64,000 bases of DNA from Bacillus sp. FJAT-47783 (GTDB lineage Bacteria; Bacillota; Bacilli; Bacillales; Aeribacillaceae), in the NCBI RefSeq assembly GCF_022808615.1, contig NZ_JAKZKS010000001.1, forward strand, positions 372,001 to 436,000, written 5' to 3'. The position numbers and the translations under genes are program-made. The notes beneath the pieces are model-generated. The model did no database searches and had not been told where the DNA came from. It saw nothing but the letters and a program-made list of their open reading frames with translations. Positions 27,679 to 37,998 of this stretch are shown one piece after another (position 1 is the stretch's first letter; each line of letters begins with the position of its first letter).

Positions 27679-28683
27679 CTAAAGTTTTAATTGTTGTTGA
27701 AAGAGACTCACCAACTGTAAAACAGAAGCAGAAACAGCGCGTTTCCCATTCATAATTTCACGCTCAAATTGAGGCACGAGTTCTTTCATTTCAGGATGTT
27801 CATAAAATTGCCTTTCAATATGTTCTTTAATCATTTCATGCATCCACTCTAGCTGCTGTTCTTTCCGGCGTTTCGTAAATTGACCGGATTGCTTCGTTTC
27901 ATGAACAAATTTTTGGATAAGCGACCAAATATGGTCGATTCCTGTTTCTTGTAAACTAGAGGCGGTTACAGCTTTCGTTTGCCATCCTTCTGTATACGAT
28001 TTTAAAAAGTGAAGCATCATATTAATTTCTTCTTTAGCTTTTTTCGCTTTTTCTACATTATCCCCGTCCGCTTTGTTTACAACGACTAAATCAGGTAATT
28101 CCATAATTCCTTTTTTCATCGTTTGCAGCTCATCACCAGCGCCCGTTAAAACGATAAGTAAAAAGAAGTCGACCATGCTTCGAACAACAAATTCACCTTG
28201 TCCAACACCGACCGTCTCGACGATAATGACATCATAACCCGCTGCTTCACATAGTAGAATCGTTTCCCTTGTTTTACGGTTTACCCCCCCGAGCGTCCCA
28301 CCTGACGGGGAAGGGCGAATAAAGGCGAGGTTATTTCGAGAGAGACGTTCCATTCTCGTTTTATCCCCTAATATACTTCCCTTCGATACTTTACTAGATG
28401 GGTCAACAGCTAAAACGGCTACTTTTAACCCTTGTTCTGTTAAAAACGTACCGAATGTATCGATAAATGTACTTTTCCCAGCGCCAGGTACACCCGTAAT
28501 TCCAATTCGAACCGCTTGTTTTTCATACGGGAGTAACGCTTCAATCAGCTGTTGTGCTCGCTCAAAATGACGGCTTGAGTTACTTTCAATAAGTGTAATC
28601 GCTTGTGCTAATGTAACACGGTCACCTTTTACAATTCCTTCTACTAGCTCGTCAATCGACTTTTCCTTCCGTTTTTTCATCAT
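27679..28683 (-). CDS. meaB: Methylmalonyl-CoA mutase-associated GTPase MeaB (ArgK family)
   Basis: G3E-class P-loop GTPase that guards delivery of adenosylcobalamin to the mutase and protects it from inactivation. The 334-residue protein has Walker A GVPGAGKST at residues 64-72, the ETVGVGQGE switch segment, GAGDELQTMKKG and the base-specifying NKAD. The first ATG shares its A with the mutB stop (TAATG), so the two are translationally coupled. The operon context with mutA and mutB makes the mutase-chaperone role secure; the older name ArgK should not be read as arginine kinase. Confidence 0.93.
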   Translation of the reverse strand: MMKKRKEKSIDELVEGIVKGDRVTLAQAITLIESNSSRHFERAQQLIEALLPYEKQAVRIGITGVPGAGKSTFIDTFGTFLTEQGLKVAVLAVDPSSKVSKGSILGDKTRMERLSRNNLAFIRPSPSGGTLGGVNRKTRETILLCEAAGYDVIIVETVGVGQGEFVVRSMVDFFLLIVLTGAGDELQTMKKGIMELPDLVVVNKADGDNVEKAKKAKEEINMMLHFLKSYTEGWQTKAVTASSLQETGIDHIWSLIQKFVHETKQSGQFTKRRKEQQLEWMHEMIKEHIERQFYEHPEMKELVPQFEREIMNGKRAVSASVLQLVSLFQQQLKL

Positions 28684-30836
28684 TATTGTGGCACTTCCTC
28701 ATATCCTAACCGTTCATACACTATATCTAAAATGTTCATCGCTGCCCTTGGAATAACGGATCCCGGACCGAAAATAGCATCGGCTCCATTTTCACGTAAA
28801 AATTCATAATCTTGTGGCGGAATCACTCCACCTATAATGACAACAATATCTTCACGACCTAGTTTTTTTAGTTCATTCACTAATTCTGGAAGCAATGTTT
28901 TATGACCACCTGCTAAAGAGCTCATCCCCACGATGTGAACATCGTTTTCAACAGCTTGGCGAGCAGTTTCTTGAGGTGTCTGGAATAACGGACCGATATC
29001 AACATCAAAACCTAAATCTGCATAGGCTGTCGCGACTACCTTTGCTCCACGGTCGTGACCATCTTGACCCATTTTAGCTACTAATATTCGCGGTCTGCGA
29101 CCCTCTAATTCAAAAAATTCATCTGTTCTTTTCCGAACTTCTTCAATTTCTTGTTCATTCGAATACTCTGAACCGTAAACACCACTAATTGATCGAATAA
29201 CGGCACGGTGTCTTTTCGATACTTTTTCAATCGCACTTGAAATTTCCCCTAATGTTGCGCGACATCTTGCCGCTTCAACAGAAAGCTCAAGTAAATTTCC
29301 TTCGCCAGTACGAGTCGCTTCTGTAATAGCTTCTAATGCTTTTTCTACTTTTTGTTCATCACGTGTTCGCTTTAACTCTTCTAATCGAGCAATTTGCTTT
29401 TTACGAACTTCTGTATTGTCGATACTTAAAATATCAATCGCTTCTTCTTCCTCAAGTCTAAATTTATTGACGCCAATTATCGATTCAGCTCCCGAATCAA
29501 TGCGTGCCTGTCTTCTTGCCGCTGCTTCTTCAATACGCATTTTTGGCAATCCTGTTTCAATTGCTTTCGCCATTCCTCCTAATTGTTCAACTTCATCAAT
29601 ATGCATTTGTGCACGATTTATTAGCTCGTTCGTTAAGGATTCAACATAATAAGAACCTGCCCAAGGATCAATAACGCGGCATATCTCTGTCTCTTCTTGC
29701 AAATAAAGCTGCGTATTTCTAGCAATTCGTGCCGAGAAATCAGTTGGCAAAGCAATAGCTTCGTCAAGAGCATTTGTATGAAGGGATTGTGTATGACCCA
29801 TCGCTGCCGCATGTGCTTCAATACAAGTACGAACGACGTTGTTAAATGGATCTTGCTCTGTTAAACTCCAGCCTGATGTTTGAGAATGGGTTCTTAGAGC
29901 TAGAGATTTTGGATTTTTCGGGTCAAAAGATTTCACAATATTCGACCACATATAACGTGCAGCTCGCATTTTGGCAACTTCCATGAAGTAGTTCATACCG
30001 ATTGCCCAGAAGAAAGATAATCTCGGTGCAAATTGGTCTATGGTTAAGCCTGCTTTTAATCCGGTCCGAATGTATTCAAGACCATCCGCGAGTGTATAAG
30101 CAAGCTCTAAATCAGCTGGTGCCCCTGCTTCTTGCATATGATAACCAGAAATACTAATGCTATTAAACTTTGGCATATGTTTTGCCGTATAGGAGAAAAT
30201 ATCTCCAATTATTCGCATCGATGTCTCCGGTGGATAAATATACGTATTCCGAACCATATACTCTTTTAAAATATCATTTTGAATAGTCCCGGATAACTGT
30301 TCCTTTTTGACACCTTGCTCTTCAGCTGTAACGATGTAAAACGCCATAACAGGTAACACAGCACCGTTCATCGTCATCGATACAGACATTTTATTTAAAG
30401 GAATACCATCAAATAATATTTTCATATCTAAAATTGAATCAATCGCAACACCTGCTTTTCCTACATCACCGACAACACGGGGATGATCAGAATCATAACC
30501 ACGGTGTGTTGCTAAATCAAAGGCAACAGAAAGCCCTTTTTGACCCATTTCTAAATTTCGACGATAAAACGCATTACTTTCTTCTGCTGTTGAAAAGCCT
30601 GCATATTGTCGAATTGTCCACGGACGGCTTGTGTACATCGTCGCATAAGGACCTCTTACATATGGAGGGATACCAGGATATGTGTGAAGGTGGTCAAGAG
30701 ACTTTGTGTCTTCTTCTGTATACACAGGATGGATACGAATAGATTCATTCGTTAAAAATCCTTCCTCACCATTTACCCTGACTCCATTTTTATCTCCCTG
30801 TATTAAAGATATATTGGAAAAGTCAACCTTTCTCAT
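28683..30836 (-). CDS. mutB: Methylmalonyl-CoA mutase large (alpha, catalytic) subunit
   Basis: Adenosylcobalamin-dependent isomerase of (R)-methylmalonyl-CoA and succinyl-CoA. The 717-residue protein has the TIM-barrel substrate domain ([46 protein letters not shown]). The C-terminal B12-binding domain carries the lower-ligand motif DGHDRG followed by [10 protein letters not shown]. It overlaps mutA by 4 bases (ATGA) and meaB by one. It needs epimerase (mce, this window) to accept the carboxylation product of propionyl-CoA. Confidence 0.97.
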   Translation of the reverse strand: MRKVDFSNISLIQGDKNGVRVNGEEGFLTNESIRIHPVYTEEDTKSLDHLHTYPGIPPYVRGPYATMYTSRPWTIRQYAGFSTAEESNAFYRRNLEMGQKGLSVAFDLATHRGYDSDHPRVVGDVGKAGVAIDSILDMKILFDGIPLNKMSVSMTMNGAVLPVMAFYIVTAEEQGVKKEQLSGTIQNDILKEYMVRNTYIYPPETSMRIIGDIFSYTAKHMPKFNSISISGYHMQEAGAPADLELAYTLADGLEYIRTGLKAGLTIDQFAPRLSFFWAIGMNYFMEVAKMRAARYMWSNIVKSFDPKNPKSLALRTHSQTSGWSLTEQDPFNNVVRTCIEAHAAAMGHTQSLHTNALDEAIALPTDFSARIARNTQLYLQEETEICRVIDPWAGSYYVESLTNELINRAQMHIDEVEQLGGMAKAIETGLPKMRIEEAAARRQARIDSGAESIIGVNKFRLEEEEAIDILSIDNTEVRKKQIARLEELKRTRDEQKVEKALEAITEATRTGEGNLLELSVEAARCRATLGEISSAIEKVSKRHRAVIRSISGVYGSEYSNEQEIEEVRKRTDEFFELEGRRPRILVAKMGQDGHDRGAKVVATAYADLGFDVDIGPLFQTPQETARQAVENDVHIVGMSSLAGGHKTLLPELVNELKKLGREDIVVIIGGVIPPQDYEFLRENGADAIFGPGSVIPRAAMNILDIVYERLGYEEVPQ

Positions 30837-32734
30837 TCTTCATCCACCCCCAACAATTGATGAGCATGCTCAAGTAAATGAAGCACGTTCAATTTGGAAT
30901 CAATGGCTTTATGTATGTGCCATTTTCCCATCCATTCATTTCCTTCCTTTCCTACCATCCACAAGTTGGCTGATTTTTCGATTAGCCATGAAATATCAGC
31001 TTGTTCAATACGTGCATAATCTTCGTTTGTTCCACATAATATAACAATTTGATGATGCTTTATTTCTTGATCTTCTACTGACTGTACTTTTACTTCAATA
31101 CCGCCTGTAGCGAGTACACCTCGAATGAAATCTAATCTCGGTTTATAATCTTTTAACTGTCCAACCGTCGTGACGGTTACGGAAGGATAAGCACCCGTTT
31201 TATTTTTATACATGTCAGCCTTTTCACGTAAACGTTCAAATGGCTCACTTAATCGTCTCGGAGTGAGTGGACGAATATGGCTTTCTTTTGTTGTTTTATG
31301 TTCTTTTAATGAAGCGACACTTCCATTTTGTTCTTTCACAATTTGTAAACATGATTGAAAGTTTGCGATCTCGATAAAAGTATTGCTGTCCTCATTTGGA
31401 ACAGAATGAGTTATTTTTTCTCCTAAGTTCGCATAAATATTCGTGCCAATTAACAACTTATTACGCTTTTCGACATCCGAACGTTTCCATTCATACGTAT
31501 TTTCGATTTCGTTTTGAATCGTTCCGTCGATAAAGCGTTTTAAAAATCCTCCTGATTTTTCGTAAGTTTGAATATTGTTCCAAACGTTTTCACATATCTC
31601 TTTTGTTAGAGTATCAACATAGTACGATCCTCCAGCCGGATCTTGTACTTTATGGAGAAAACTCTCTTCTCTCAATATATAGTGAATATTACGAGCAATT
31701 CGATCAGCTAGTTCTGAAGGTTGTCCAGTCAGCTCATCAAAAGGAGAGATTGTTACATAATTTACTCCTCCGATGACGGCCGAAAATGCCTCACTTGTTG
31801 TTCGCAACAAGTTCACATGCATATCAAGCTTCGATTTATTCCAGAAAGATGTTTCCGCATGGAGACAAATTTTTTGCGCATGTTCATCTCCTCCATATGC
31901 AGAAACGATTGTGGCCCATATTTGTTTTGCCGCTCTAAGCTTGGCTATTTCCATAAAAAAGTCTGAACTTACAGTAAATGAAAATTGCATAGAACGTGCT
32001 ATATCGTTAATAGAGAAGCCTTTATCAGTAAGCGTTTCCAACAATTCTATAGATTTTAAAAAGGTAAATGACAACTCTTGAATTAAATTAGCACCTGATT
32101 CATGGAACTCTCGCCCGCGAAGTAAAGCTAATTTAATATTCATATTGTTCTCTAACGTCCATGTAAGTGAAGAAGCGATATATTCAACGGCATCTTGAAA
32201 CGTCCGTTCACTAACCCCAAGCTGGACAAGTTCAAAGAATGGATCAATCGCAATCGTTCCTTTTATTTTAGAAAGTGAAATCCCACTTGTTTCACAATAA
32301 TGAACAAATAAAGGTAAAAACGCACGATTTTTCGTCGCATCAATATAAAATGTGACCTCTTCTACATCGATATTATGAAAAATAGTCTTTAATTGATCCG
32401 TATTCTCAATATGATCAACTGAAATGTAGATTGTATTTTGACCTCGTTTGAAGGATTCAACTAGCTTCTTGTTCATTATTTCTGGATCGGTATGATGTAA
32501 ATATTGGCATACAGACCACCCATCATTTGATTGTGTTGTTCCTCGAACAAACGGTGAGTCACCTGGATAAGTGAAAGATTCTTTTACATCTTCTTGATCA
32601 TAAAGTGGTTTAACCGTAATTCCTTCATATGTTTTTGAAAAGAGCTTATCAAATGGCTTTCCTTTTAATTGTGATTCCGCTGCTTTTACCCAGTCCTCAA
32701 ATGTAGCTTCTTGAAATTGCGTATCTCTTGTCAT
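30833..32734 (-). CDS. mutA: Methylmalonyl-CoA mutase small (beta) subunit
   Basis: Non-catalytic partner of MutB in the heterodimer. Its 633 residues follow the mutase fold from the barrel ([25 protein letters not shown]) to a degenerate C-terminal cobalamin-like domain in which the DxHxxG motif is missing, as expected of the small subunit. It is the first gene of the mutA-mutB-meaB operon. The ATG has no convincing Shine-Dalgarno: a purine-rich AAAGGGGG lies more than 20 bases upstream and an in-frame stop prevents a longer start. Confidence 0.93.
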   Translation of the reverse strand: MTRDTQFQEATFEDWVKAAESQLKGKPFDKLFSKTYEGITVKPLYDQEDVKESFTYPGDSPFVRGTTQSNDGWSVCQYLHHTDPEIMNKKLVESFKRGQNTIYISVDHIENTDQLKTIFHNIDVEEVTFYIDATKNRAFLPLFVHYCETSGISLSKIKGTIAIDPFFELVQLGVSERTFQDAVEYIASSLTWTLENNMNIKLALLRGREFHESGANLIQELSFTFLKSIELLETLTDKGFSINDIARSMQFSFTVSSDFFMEIAKLRAAKQIWATIVSAYGGDEHAQKICLHAETSFWNKSKLDMHVNLLRTTSEAFSAVIGGVNYVTISPFDELTGQPSELADRIARNIHYILREESFLHKVQDPAGGSYYVDTLTKEICENVWNNIQTYEKSGGFLKRFIDGTIQNEIENTYEWKRSDVEKRNKLLIGTNIYANLGEKITHSVPNEDSNTFIEIANFQSCLQIVKEQNGSVASLKEHKTTKESHIRPLTPRRLSEPFERLREKADMYKNKTGAYPSVTVTTVGQLKDYKPRLDFIRGVLATGGIEVKVQSVEDQEIKHHQIVILCGTNEDYARIEQADISWLIEKSANLWMVGKEGNEWMGKWHIHKAIDSKLNVLHLLEHAHQLLGVDEE

Positions 32735-32868
32735 GACCGCGCTTCACTTGGAAGCTTTCCCCCTTTCAATCATAAGCAAATACAACTTTATCCCCTTGCA
32801 ACTTCCTAAATAAAAAAACTAGCAAAAAAAATTATTTTTTAAAAAACAAAAATATTTAACTATTTTTT

Positions 32869-32898
32869 ATTTTATTACATATTGAGCGGTCGTTCAAT
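32869..32898 (-). promoter_or_regulatory. mutA-mutB-meaB promoter with overlapping operator-like dyad
   Basis: On the minus strand TTGAAC (32892-32897), exactly 17 bases and TAAAAT (32869-32874). The -35 and part of the spacer lie inside an imperfect 18-bp palindrome at 32881-32898 (ATTGAgCGGTCGtTCAAT), 14 of 18 positions symmetric. A bound repressor would block RNA polymerase. The form is like TetR-family FadR-type operators. The regulator gene is not in the window. Confidence 0.6.
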
Positions 32899-32922
32899 GC
32901 CTTCTCATCGTAAGATTAAACA

Positions 32923-33024
32923 TAAGAAAAGCGCAAGTGCCTTGTTCATCCAAGACGAAAAGGCGCTTTTTTCCTTTACAGCGTCACGTTTTTGACTCGA
33001 AGGGCTAGGGGCTTTCGCTGGACA
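32923..33024 (+). repeat. Bacillaceae intergenic repeat, copy 1
   Basis: Begins TAAGAAAAGCGCAAGTGCC and ends with GGGGCTTTCGCTGGAC. Two other near-complete copies are at 44649-44768 and 58034-58158 and a partial one at 43530-43569, all on the plus strand. No ORF. The rest of the 453-base gap holds the mut promoter and the bkd hairpin. Confidence 0.7.
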
Positions 33025-33151
33025 ACGAAGGCCTCATTACCCCTAGTGAATTTTTTCTTACATGACATAAAAAAACAAAACGTATGATATGAATTTTTTT
33101 GCAGTAACATGAATGACTTTTTAAAACATAACAACGATATCGTAAATAAAG

Positions 33152-33181
33152 AGAGGGAGCTATCATTTGTTAGCTCCCTCT
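33152..33181 (-). terminator. Terminator of the bkd operon
   Basis: AGAGGGAGCTA / TAGCTCCCTCT perfect 11-bp stem. The T-tract is interrupted (CTCTTTATTTA). Confidence 0.7.
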
Positions 33182-33187
33182 TATTGA

Positions 33188-34510
33188 TTAATAAACGGAT
33201 GTATTTTCTTTTGATGTGTTTTCTAAAATTTCTTTTATTCGTTGTAAGAAGCGACCACAAACTAAGCCATCTAATACGCGATGATCTAATGACATACATA
33301 AGTTCACCATATCTCGTACAGCAATCATGCCGTTGTCCATGACAACTGGACGTTTTACGATCGATTCAACTTGTAAAATAGCCGCTTGTGGATAGTTAAT
33401 AATACCCATAGATTGAACAGAACCGAATGAACCCGTGTTGTTAACCGTGAATGTTCCACCTTGCATTTCATCCGACTTCAATGTACCTGTACGTACTTTA
33501 TGCGCTAATTCAGTGATTTCACGTGCAATTCCTTTAATCGTTTTTTCGTCAGCATTTTTAATAACTGGAACGAATAACGCATCGTCTGTAGCGACTGCAA
33601 TGGAGATGTTAATGTCTTTCTTTTGAACGATTTTATCGCCAGCCCACATAGAGTTAATCATTGGGAATTCTTTTAACGCTTGGGCTACCGCTTTTACGAA
33701 AAATGCGAAGAATGTTAAATTGAAGCCTTCCTTCTTCTTAAACTCGTTCTTAATGGAATTGCGATATTCAACTAAGTTTGTTACGTCTACTTCCATCATT
33801 GTCCAAGCATGTGGAGCTTCGTGTTTACTGCGAAGCATGTTAGCCGCAATCGCTTTACGAACACCTGAAACTGGAATTTCCACATCACCAGGATACACGG
33901 GTACATTTGGCGCAGGTGCAGCTTGTTTTGCTGGAGCCGCCGTTTGACCAGGTTGCGCTTGAGCTTGTGGAGCTGCTTCTTGAACGGGTGCCGCCTGAGC
34001 TGGTTTGTCGCTTGCTTTCGGAATATTTCCAGACTCAACGAGTGCTAAAATGTCTTTACGTGTAATGCGGCCACCTTTACCTGAGCCTTCAACTTGAGAT
34101 AAGTCGATATCATGCTCCTGAGCAAGTTTTAATACAGCAGGCGAGTAACGACCCTTATTTGCTGGGTCTTTAACAGGAGCGGACTTTTTCGATACTTGTT
34201 CTTCTTTTGCTGCTTCCGCTTTTTCTTCTTTTACTTCTTCAGCAGCAGTTGAATCAGCAGAACCCCCACCTTCTACTTCTACAGTACAAATGACTTCACC
34301 AACTGCTAAAGTTTGTCCTTCTTGAGCTACTAATTCTTTAATCACACCAGTGAATGAAGAAGGTACTTCCGCATTTACTTTATCTGTCATTACTTCTGCG
34401 ATTGGGTCGTATTTATTTATTTTATCACCAGGTGAGACAAGCCATTTTTCAATCGTACCTTCTGTAACACTCTCACCTAGCTGAGGCATTGTCATTTTTT
34501 CTACTGCCAC
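33188..34510 (-). CDS. bkdB: Branched-chain 2-oxoacid dehydrogenase E2, dihydrolipoyl acyltransferase
   Basis: Core of the complex that turns branched 2-oxoacids into acyl-CoA. It has 440 residues and starts with GTG behind AAGGAGGT. Domains in order: lipoyl domain with the lipoylated Lys44 (EVMTDKVNAEV), a Glu/Lys/Ala-rich linker, the peripheral subunit-binding domain near residues 118-152 (RYSPAVLKLAQEHDIDL), a long Ala/Pro/Gln-rich linker, and the catalytic acyltransferase domain ending in SLDHRVLDG with the active-site His and Asp. It is the last gene of the seven-gene operon. It shares E3 (LpdV) encoded two genes upstream of bkdAB. Confidence 0.94.
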   Translation of the reverse strand: MAVEKMTMPQLGESVTEGTIEKWLVSPGDKINKYDPIAEVMTDKVNAEVPSSFTGVIKELVAQEGQTLAVGEVICTVEVEGGGSADSTAAEEVKEEKAEAAKEEQVSKKSAPVKDPANKGRYSPAVLKLAQEHDIDLSQVEGSGKGGRITRKDILALVESGNIPKASDKPAQAAPVQEAAPQAQAQPGQTAAPAKQAAPAPNVPVYPGDVEIPVSGVRKAIAANMLRSKHEAPHAWTMMEVDVTNLVEYRNSIKNEFKKKEGFNLTFFAFFVKAVAQALKEFPMINSMWAGDKIVQKKDINISIAVATDDALFVPVIKNADEKTIKGIAREITELAHKVRTGTLKSDEMQGGTFTVNNTGSFGSVQSMGIINYPQAAILQVESIVKRPVVMDNGMIAVRDMVNLCMSLDHRVLDGLVCGRFLQRIKEILENTSKENTSVY

Positions 34511-34546
34511 TTCGAATTACCTCCTTATAGCTATCCATTCGTTCGA

Positions 34547-35530
34547 TTAAAATTCCGCTAATTCACGCATTGCTTTTTCAACTTTATCAGGGTTTACCAT
34601 GAAGAATTTCTCCATCGTAGGCGCATAAGGCATTGCAGGAACGTCTGGTCCAGCAAGACGCTTCACTGGTGCATCTAAATCAAATAAACAGTTTTCAGCA
34701 ATAATTGCTGAAACTTCACCCATAATGCTACCTTCTTTATTATCTTCTGTTACAAGTAAAACTTTACCTGTTTTCGATGCCGCTTCGATAATCGCTTCTT
34801 TATCAAGCGGATAAATAGTGCGTAAATCTAAAATATGTGCAGAGATACCATCTTTCGCTAAACGCTCTGCTGCTTGGAGAGCAAAGTGTACACATAATCC
34901 GTATGTGATAACGGTAATGTCTTCACCCTCACGCTTCACATCTGCTTTACCAATTGGTAATACGTAATCATCTTCTGGTACTTCACCTTTAATTAAACGG
35001 TAAGCACGTTTATGTTCGAAAAATAAAACAGGATCTTCATCACGGATAGCTGCTTTTAACAAGCCTTTCACATCATATGGTGTTGAAGGCATTACAATCT
35101 TAAGTCCTGGCTGGTTTGCAAACACAGCTTCGACTGACTGAGAGTGATAAAGAGCTCCGTGTACACCTCCACCATATGGTGCACGAATTGTAATTGGACA
35201 AGTCCAGTCGTTATTTGAACGATAACGAATACGAGCCGCTTCTGAAATAATTTGGTTAACAGCAGGCATAATAAAATCTGCAAACTGCATTTCCGCTACA
35301 GGTCTCATCCCATACATCGCAGCGCCAATCCCTACACCTGCAATCGCAGATTCTGCTAATGGTGTATCTAAAACGCGATCTTCACCGAATTTGTCATATA
35401 ATCCATGAGTGGCTTTAAATACTCCACCCTTTCTACCTACGTCTTCACCGAGAATAAATACTTTTTCATCGCGTTCCATTTCTTCACGCAGAGCCATTGT
35501 AACGGCATCAATATATGAAATTACTGGCAT
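34547..35530 (-). CDS. bkdAB: Branched-chain 2-oxoacid dehydrogenase E1 beta subunit
   Basis: Forms the heterotetrameric E1 with BkdAA, decarboxylating 2-oxoacids derived from valine, leucine and isoleucine with thiamine diphosphate. Start ATG 35530 follows AAGGGGGAA and gives 327 residues (MPVISYIDAVTMALREEM); a ten-codon longer frame overlaps bkdAA. Signature segments include LGEDVGRKGGVFKAT, the potassium-site region and the C-terminal LAGPDVPAMPYAPTMEKFF. It starts 13 bases after the bkdAA stop. Confidence 0.95.
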   Translation of the reverse strand: MPVISYIDAVTMALREEMERDEKVFILGEDVGRKGGVFKATHGLYDKFGEDRVLDTPLAESAIAGVGIGAAMYGMRPVAEMQFADFIMPAVNQIISEAARIRYRSNNDWTCPITIRAPYGGGVHGALYHSQSVEAVFANQPGLKIVMPSTPYDVKGLLKAAIRDEDPVLFFEHKRAYRLIKGEVPEDDYVLPIGKADVKREGEDITVITYGLCVHFALQAAERLAKDGISAHILDLRTIYPLDKEAIIEAASKTGKVLLVTEDNKEGSIMGEVSAIIAENCLFDLDAPVKRLAGPDVPAMPYAPTMEKFFMVNPDKVEKAMRELAEF

Positions 35531-35543
35531 TAAAAATTCCCCC

Positions 35544-36536
35544 TTACTCAGCGTAAACATGTCTTAAAGCATGTTCAGGTTCTGCATACGGAGCATTTTC
35601 CGCATATTCTGTTGCTTCATTGACAATATTCATTACTTTATCAAGAATTTCTTTCTCTTTTTCTTCTGTCATAACGCCTACTTCTTTTAAGTAAGTTGCG
35701 AATTTAACGATTGGGTCATTTTTCTTCGCTTCAGCAACTTCTTCTTGCTCACGATAACTGCGATCATCATCATCAGAAGAGTGAGGTGTTAAACGATAAG
35801 AAACAGTTTCAATTAAAGTAGGACCTTCGCCGCGAATTCCACGCTCTCTCGCTTCTTTTACCACTTTGTATACTTCTAATGGATCGTTACCATCTACTGT
35901 AAACCCAGGCATTCCGTAACCAATTGCACGATCCGATACTTTTTCACACGCTAATTGCTTTTCAACTGGTACAGAAATCGCGTATTTGTTGTTTTCGCAC
36001 ATAAAGATAACTGGAAGCTTATGCACTCCAGCAAAGTTTGCCCCTTCGTGGAAATCACCTTGGTTAGAAGAACCTTCACCGAACGTTGTGAAAGTAACGA
36101 GTTCTTTTTTCTCCATTTTTCCTGCTAACGCAATTCCAACTGCATGAGGAACTTGGGTTGTTACTGGAGAAGAGCCGGTAACGATTCGATTTTTCTTTTG
36201 TCCGAAGTGACCTGGCATTTGACGTCCACCTGAATTCGGATCTTCTGCTTTTGCAAACCCGGATAACATTAATTCAGTTGCTGTCATACCGAACGTTAAT
36301 ACGACACCCATATCACGATAGTATGGGAGGACATAATCTTTTTCACGATCTAATGCAAATGCTGCACCTACTTGCGCTGCTTCTTGTCCTTGACAAGAAA
36401 TAACGAATGGAATTTTACCTGAACGGTTTAATAGCCACATACGCTCATCAACTTTACGAGCAAGTAGCATTGTTTCATACATTTCTAATACTTGTTCATC
36501 TGTTAATCCTAATGCTTTATGACGATTTTCAGCCAT
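35544..36536 (-). CDS. bkdAA: Branched-chain 2-oxoacid dehydrogenase E1 alpha subunit
   Basis: Thiamine-diphosphate-binding half of E1. The 330-residue protein has the ThDP motif FGEGSSNQGDFHEG...ENNKYAIS (GDG-type followed about 30 residues later by the Asn ligand) and the phosphorylation-loop-like YRLTPHSSDDDDRSY. Start ATG is preceded by AAGGAGG. Upstream is lpdV, downstream bkdAB, in the B. subtilis order. Confidence 0.95.
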   Translation of the reverse strand: MAENRHKALGLTDEQVLEMYETMLLARKVDERMWLLNRSGKIPFVISCQGQEAAQVGAAFALDREKDYVLPYYRDMGVVLTFGMTATELMLSGFAKAEDPNSGGRQMPGHFGQKKNRIVTGSSPVTTQVPHAVGIALAGKMEKKELVTFTTFGEGSSNQGDFHEGANFAGVHKLPVIFMCENNKYAISVPVEKQLACEKVSDRAIGYGMPGFTVDGNDPLEVYKVVKEARERGIRGEGPTLIETVSYRLTPHSSDDDDRSYREQEEVAEAKKNDPIVKFATYLKEVGVMTEEKEKEILDKVMNIVNEATEYAENAPYAEPEHALRHVYAE

Positions 36537-36560
36537 ATGAAAACCTCCTTAATTCAGTAA

Positions 36561-37982
36561 TTAGCTATGGATCGCTTTTCCGTCAACTGCAAGGGCAGCT
36601 TCGCCGATTGCTTCAGATAACGTTGGATGTGGATGGATTGTATGTCCAATTTCCCAAGGTGTTGCATCTAATACTTTCGCAAGACCTGCTTCAGAAATCA
36701 TATCTGTTACGTGTGGACCAATCATATGGACACCAAGTATGTCATCTGTATCCTTGTCCGCAACTATTTTAACAAATCCATCAGACTCACCGAAAACAAG
36801 CGCCTTTCCAATCGCACGGAATTGGAATTTACCGGTTTTTACGTTAAAGCCTTTTTCTTTCGCTTGTTCTTCTGTTAAGCCGACACTTGCTGTTTCTGGG
36901 CTTGAATATACACATTTAGATACATTGTCATAATTAATGGGATCTGGATTCTGTCCAGCGATATGTTCAACAGCAACAATTCCTTCATGAGAAGCTACAT
37001 GAGCCAATTGTAAGCCGCCAATTACATCTCCGATTGCATAAATATGAGACTCTTTCGTTTGGAAATATTCGTTTGTCGTGATGAAGCCTTTTTCAATTTG
37101 AATATCGGTATTTTCAATTCCTATACCTTCTACATTCGCTTGTCGACCAACTGATACAAGAATTTTTTCAGCAGTGAATGCTTTTTCTTCCCCTTTATGT
37201 TCCGCAGAGATTGTAACGCCTTCTCCCTTTTGTAACGTTTCAGGAAGTACTTTTGCACTTGTAACGATGTTTACACCGCGTTTTTTCATTAGACGCTCCA
37301 TTTCACGAGAAATGTCACGATCTTCCGTTGGTAAAATGCGATCTGCATATTCAAGAACAGTTACTTCTACACCAAAGTCATGTAACATTGAAGCCCACTC
37401 AATACCGATGACGCCGCCGCCAACGATGATCATCGACTTTGGTAAGGATTCCATGTGCAAAGCTTCATCAGAAGTCATGACATATTCCCCGTCGATGTCT
37501 AATCCCGGTAATGTACGAGGACGAGAGCCTGTTGCAATCAAAACGTTTTTCGGAATTAACATTTCGTTTTCTTCACCGTTGTTCATTTCAACAGAAATTG
37601 TACCTGGCATCGGCGAGAATATAGAAGGACCTAAAATACGACCTGTTCCTTCATATACATCAATTTTTCCTTTTTTCATTAAGCCTTGTACACCTTGGTG
37701 AAGCTGGCTAATAATTTTATTTTTGCGTTCTTGAACTTTCAAGAAGTTAAGCTTTACTTCAGACGTTTCTACACCGAAATCTTCGCTATGTTTTGTTTGC
37801 GCATAAACTTCGGCACTACGCAGCAATGCTTTACTAGGGATACACCCTGCATGTAAGCATGTACCACCAAGTTTTCCTTTTTCAACCACTGCTGTTTTTA
37901 ATCCTAATTGAGACGCACGAATAGCCGCTACATAACCACCCGTACCGCCACCTAATATGACTAGATCATATTCTGTTGCCAT
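36561..37982 (-). CDS. lpdV: Dihydrolipoyl dehydrogenase (E3) of the branched-chain complex
   Basis: FAD enzyme that reoxidises dihydrolipoamide with NAD+. The 473-residue protein has the FAD fingerprint GGGTGGYVAA at 11-20, the redox disulfide Cys42/Cys47 (GGTCLHAGCIPS), the NAD-binding IVGGGVIGIEWA, the second FAD motif YAIGDVIGGLQLAH, and the C-terminal active-site HPHPTLSE. Being inside the bkd operon it is the dedicated LpdV copy rather than the PdhD copy of pyruvate dehydrogenase. Confidence 0.95.
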   Translation of the reverse strand: MATEYDLVILGGGTGGYVAAIRASQLGLKTAVVEKGKLGGTCLHAGCIPSKALLRSAEVYAQTKHSEDFGVETSEVKLNFLKVQERKNKIISQLHQGVQGLMKKGKIDVYEGTGRILGPSIFSPMPGTISVEMNNGEENEMLIPKNVLIATGSRPRTLPGLDIDGEYVMTSDEALHMESLPKSMIIVGGGVIGIEWASMLHDFGVEVTVLEYADRILPTEDRDISREMERLMKKRGVNIVTSAKVLPETLQKGEGVTISAEHKGEEKAFTAEKILVSVGRQANVEGIGIENTDIQIEKGFITTNEYFQTKESHIYAIGDVIGGLQLAHVASHEGIVAVEHIAGQNPDPINYDNVSKCVYSSPETASVGLTEEQAKEKGFNVKTGKFQFRAIGKALVFGESDGFVKIVADKDTDDILGVHMIGPHVTDMISEAGLAKVLDATPWEIGHTIHPHPTLSEAIGEAALAVDGKAIHS

Positions 37983-37998
37983 GTCTTAAACTCCTTTC

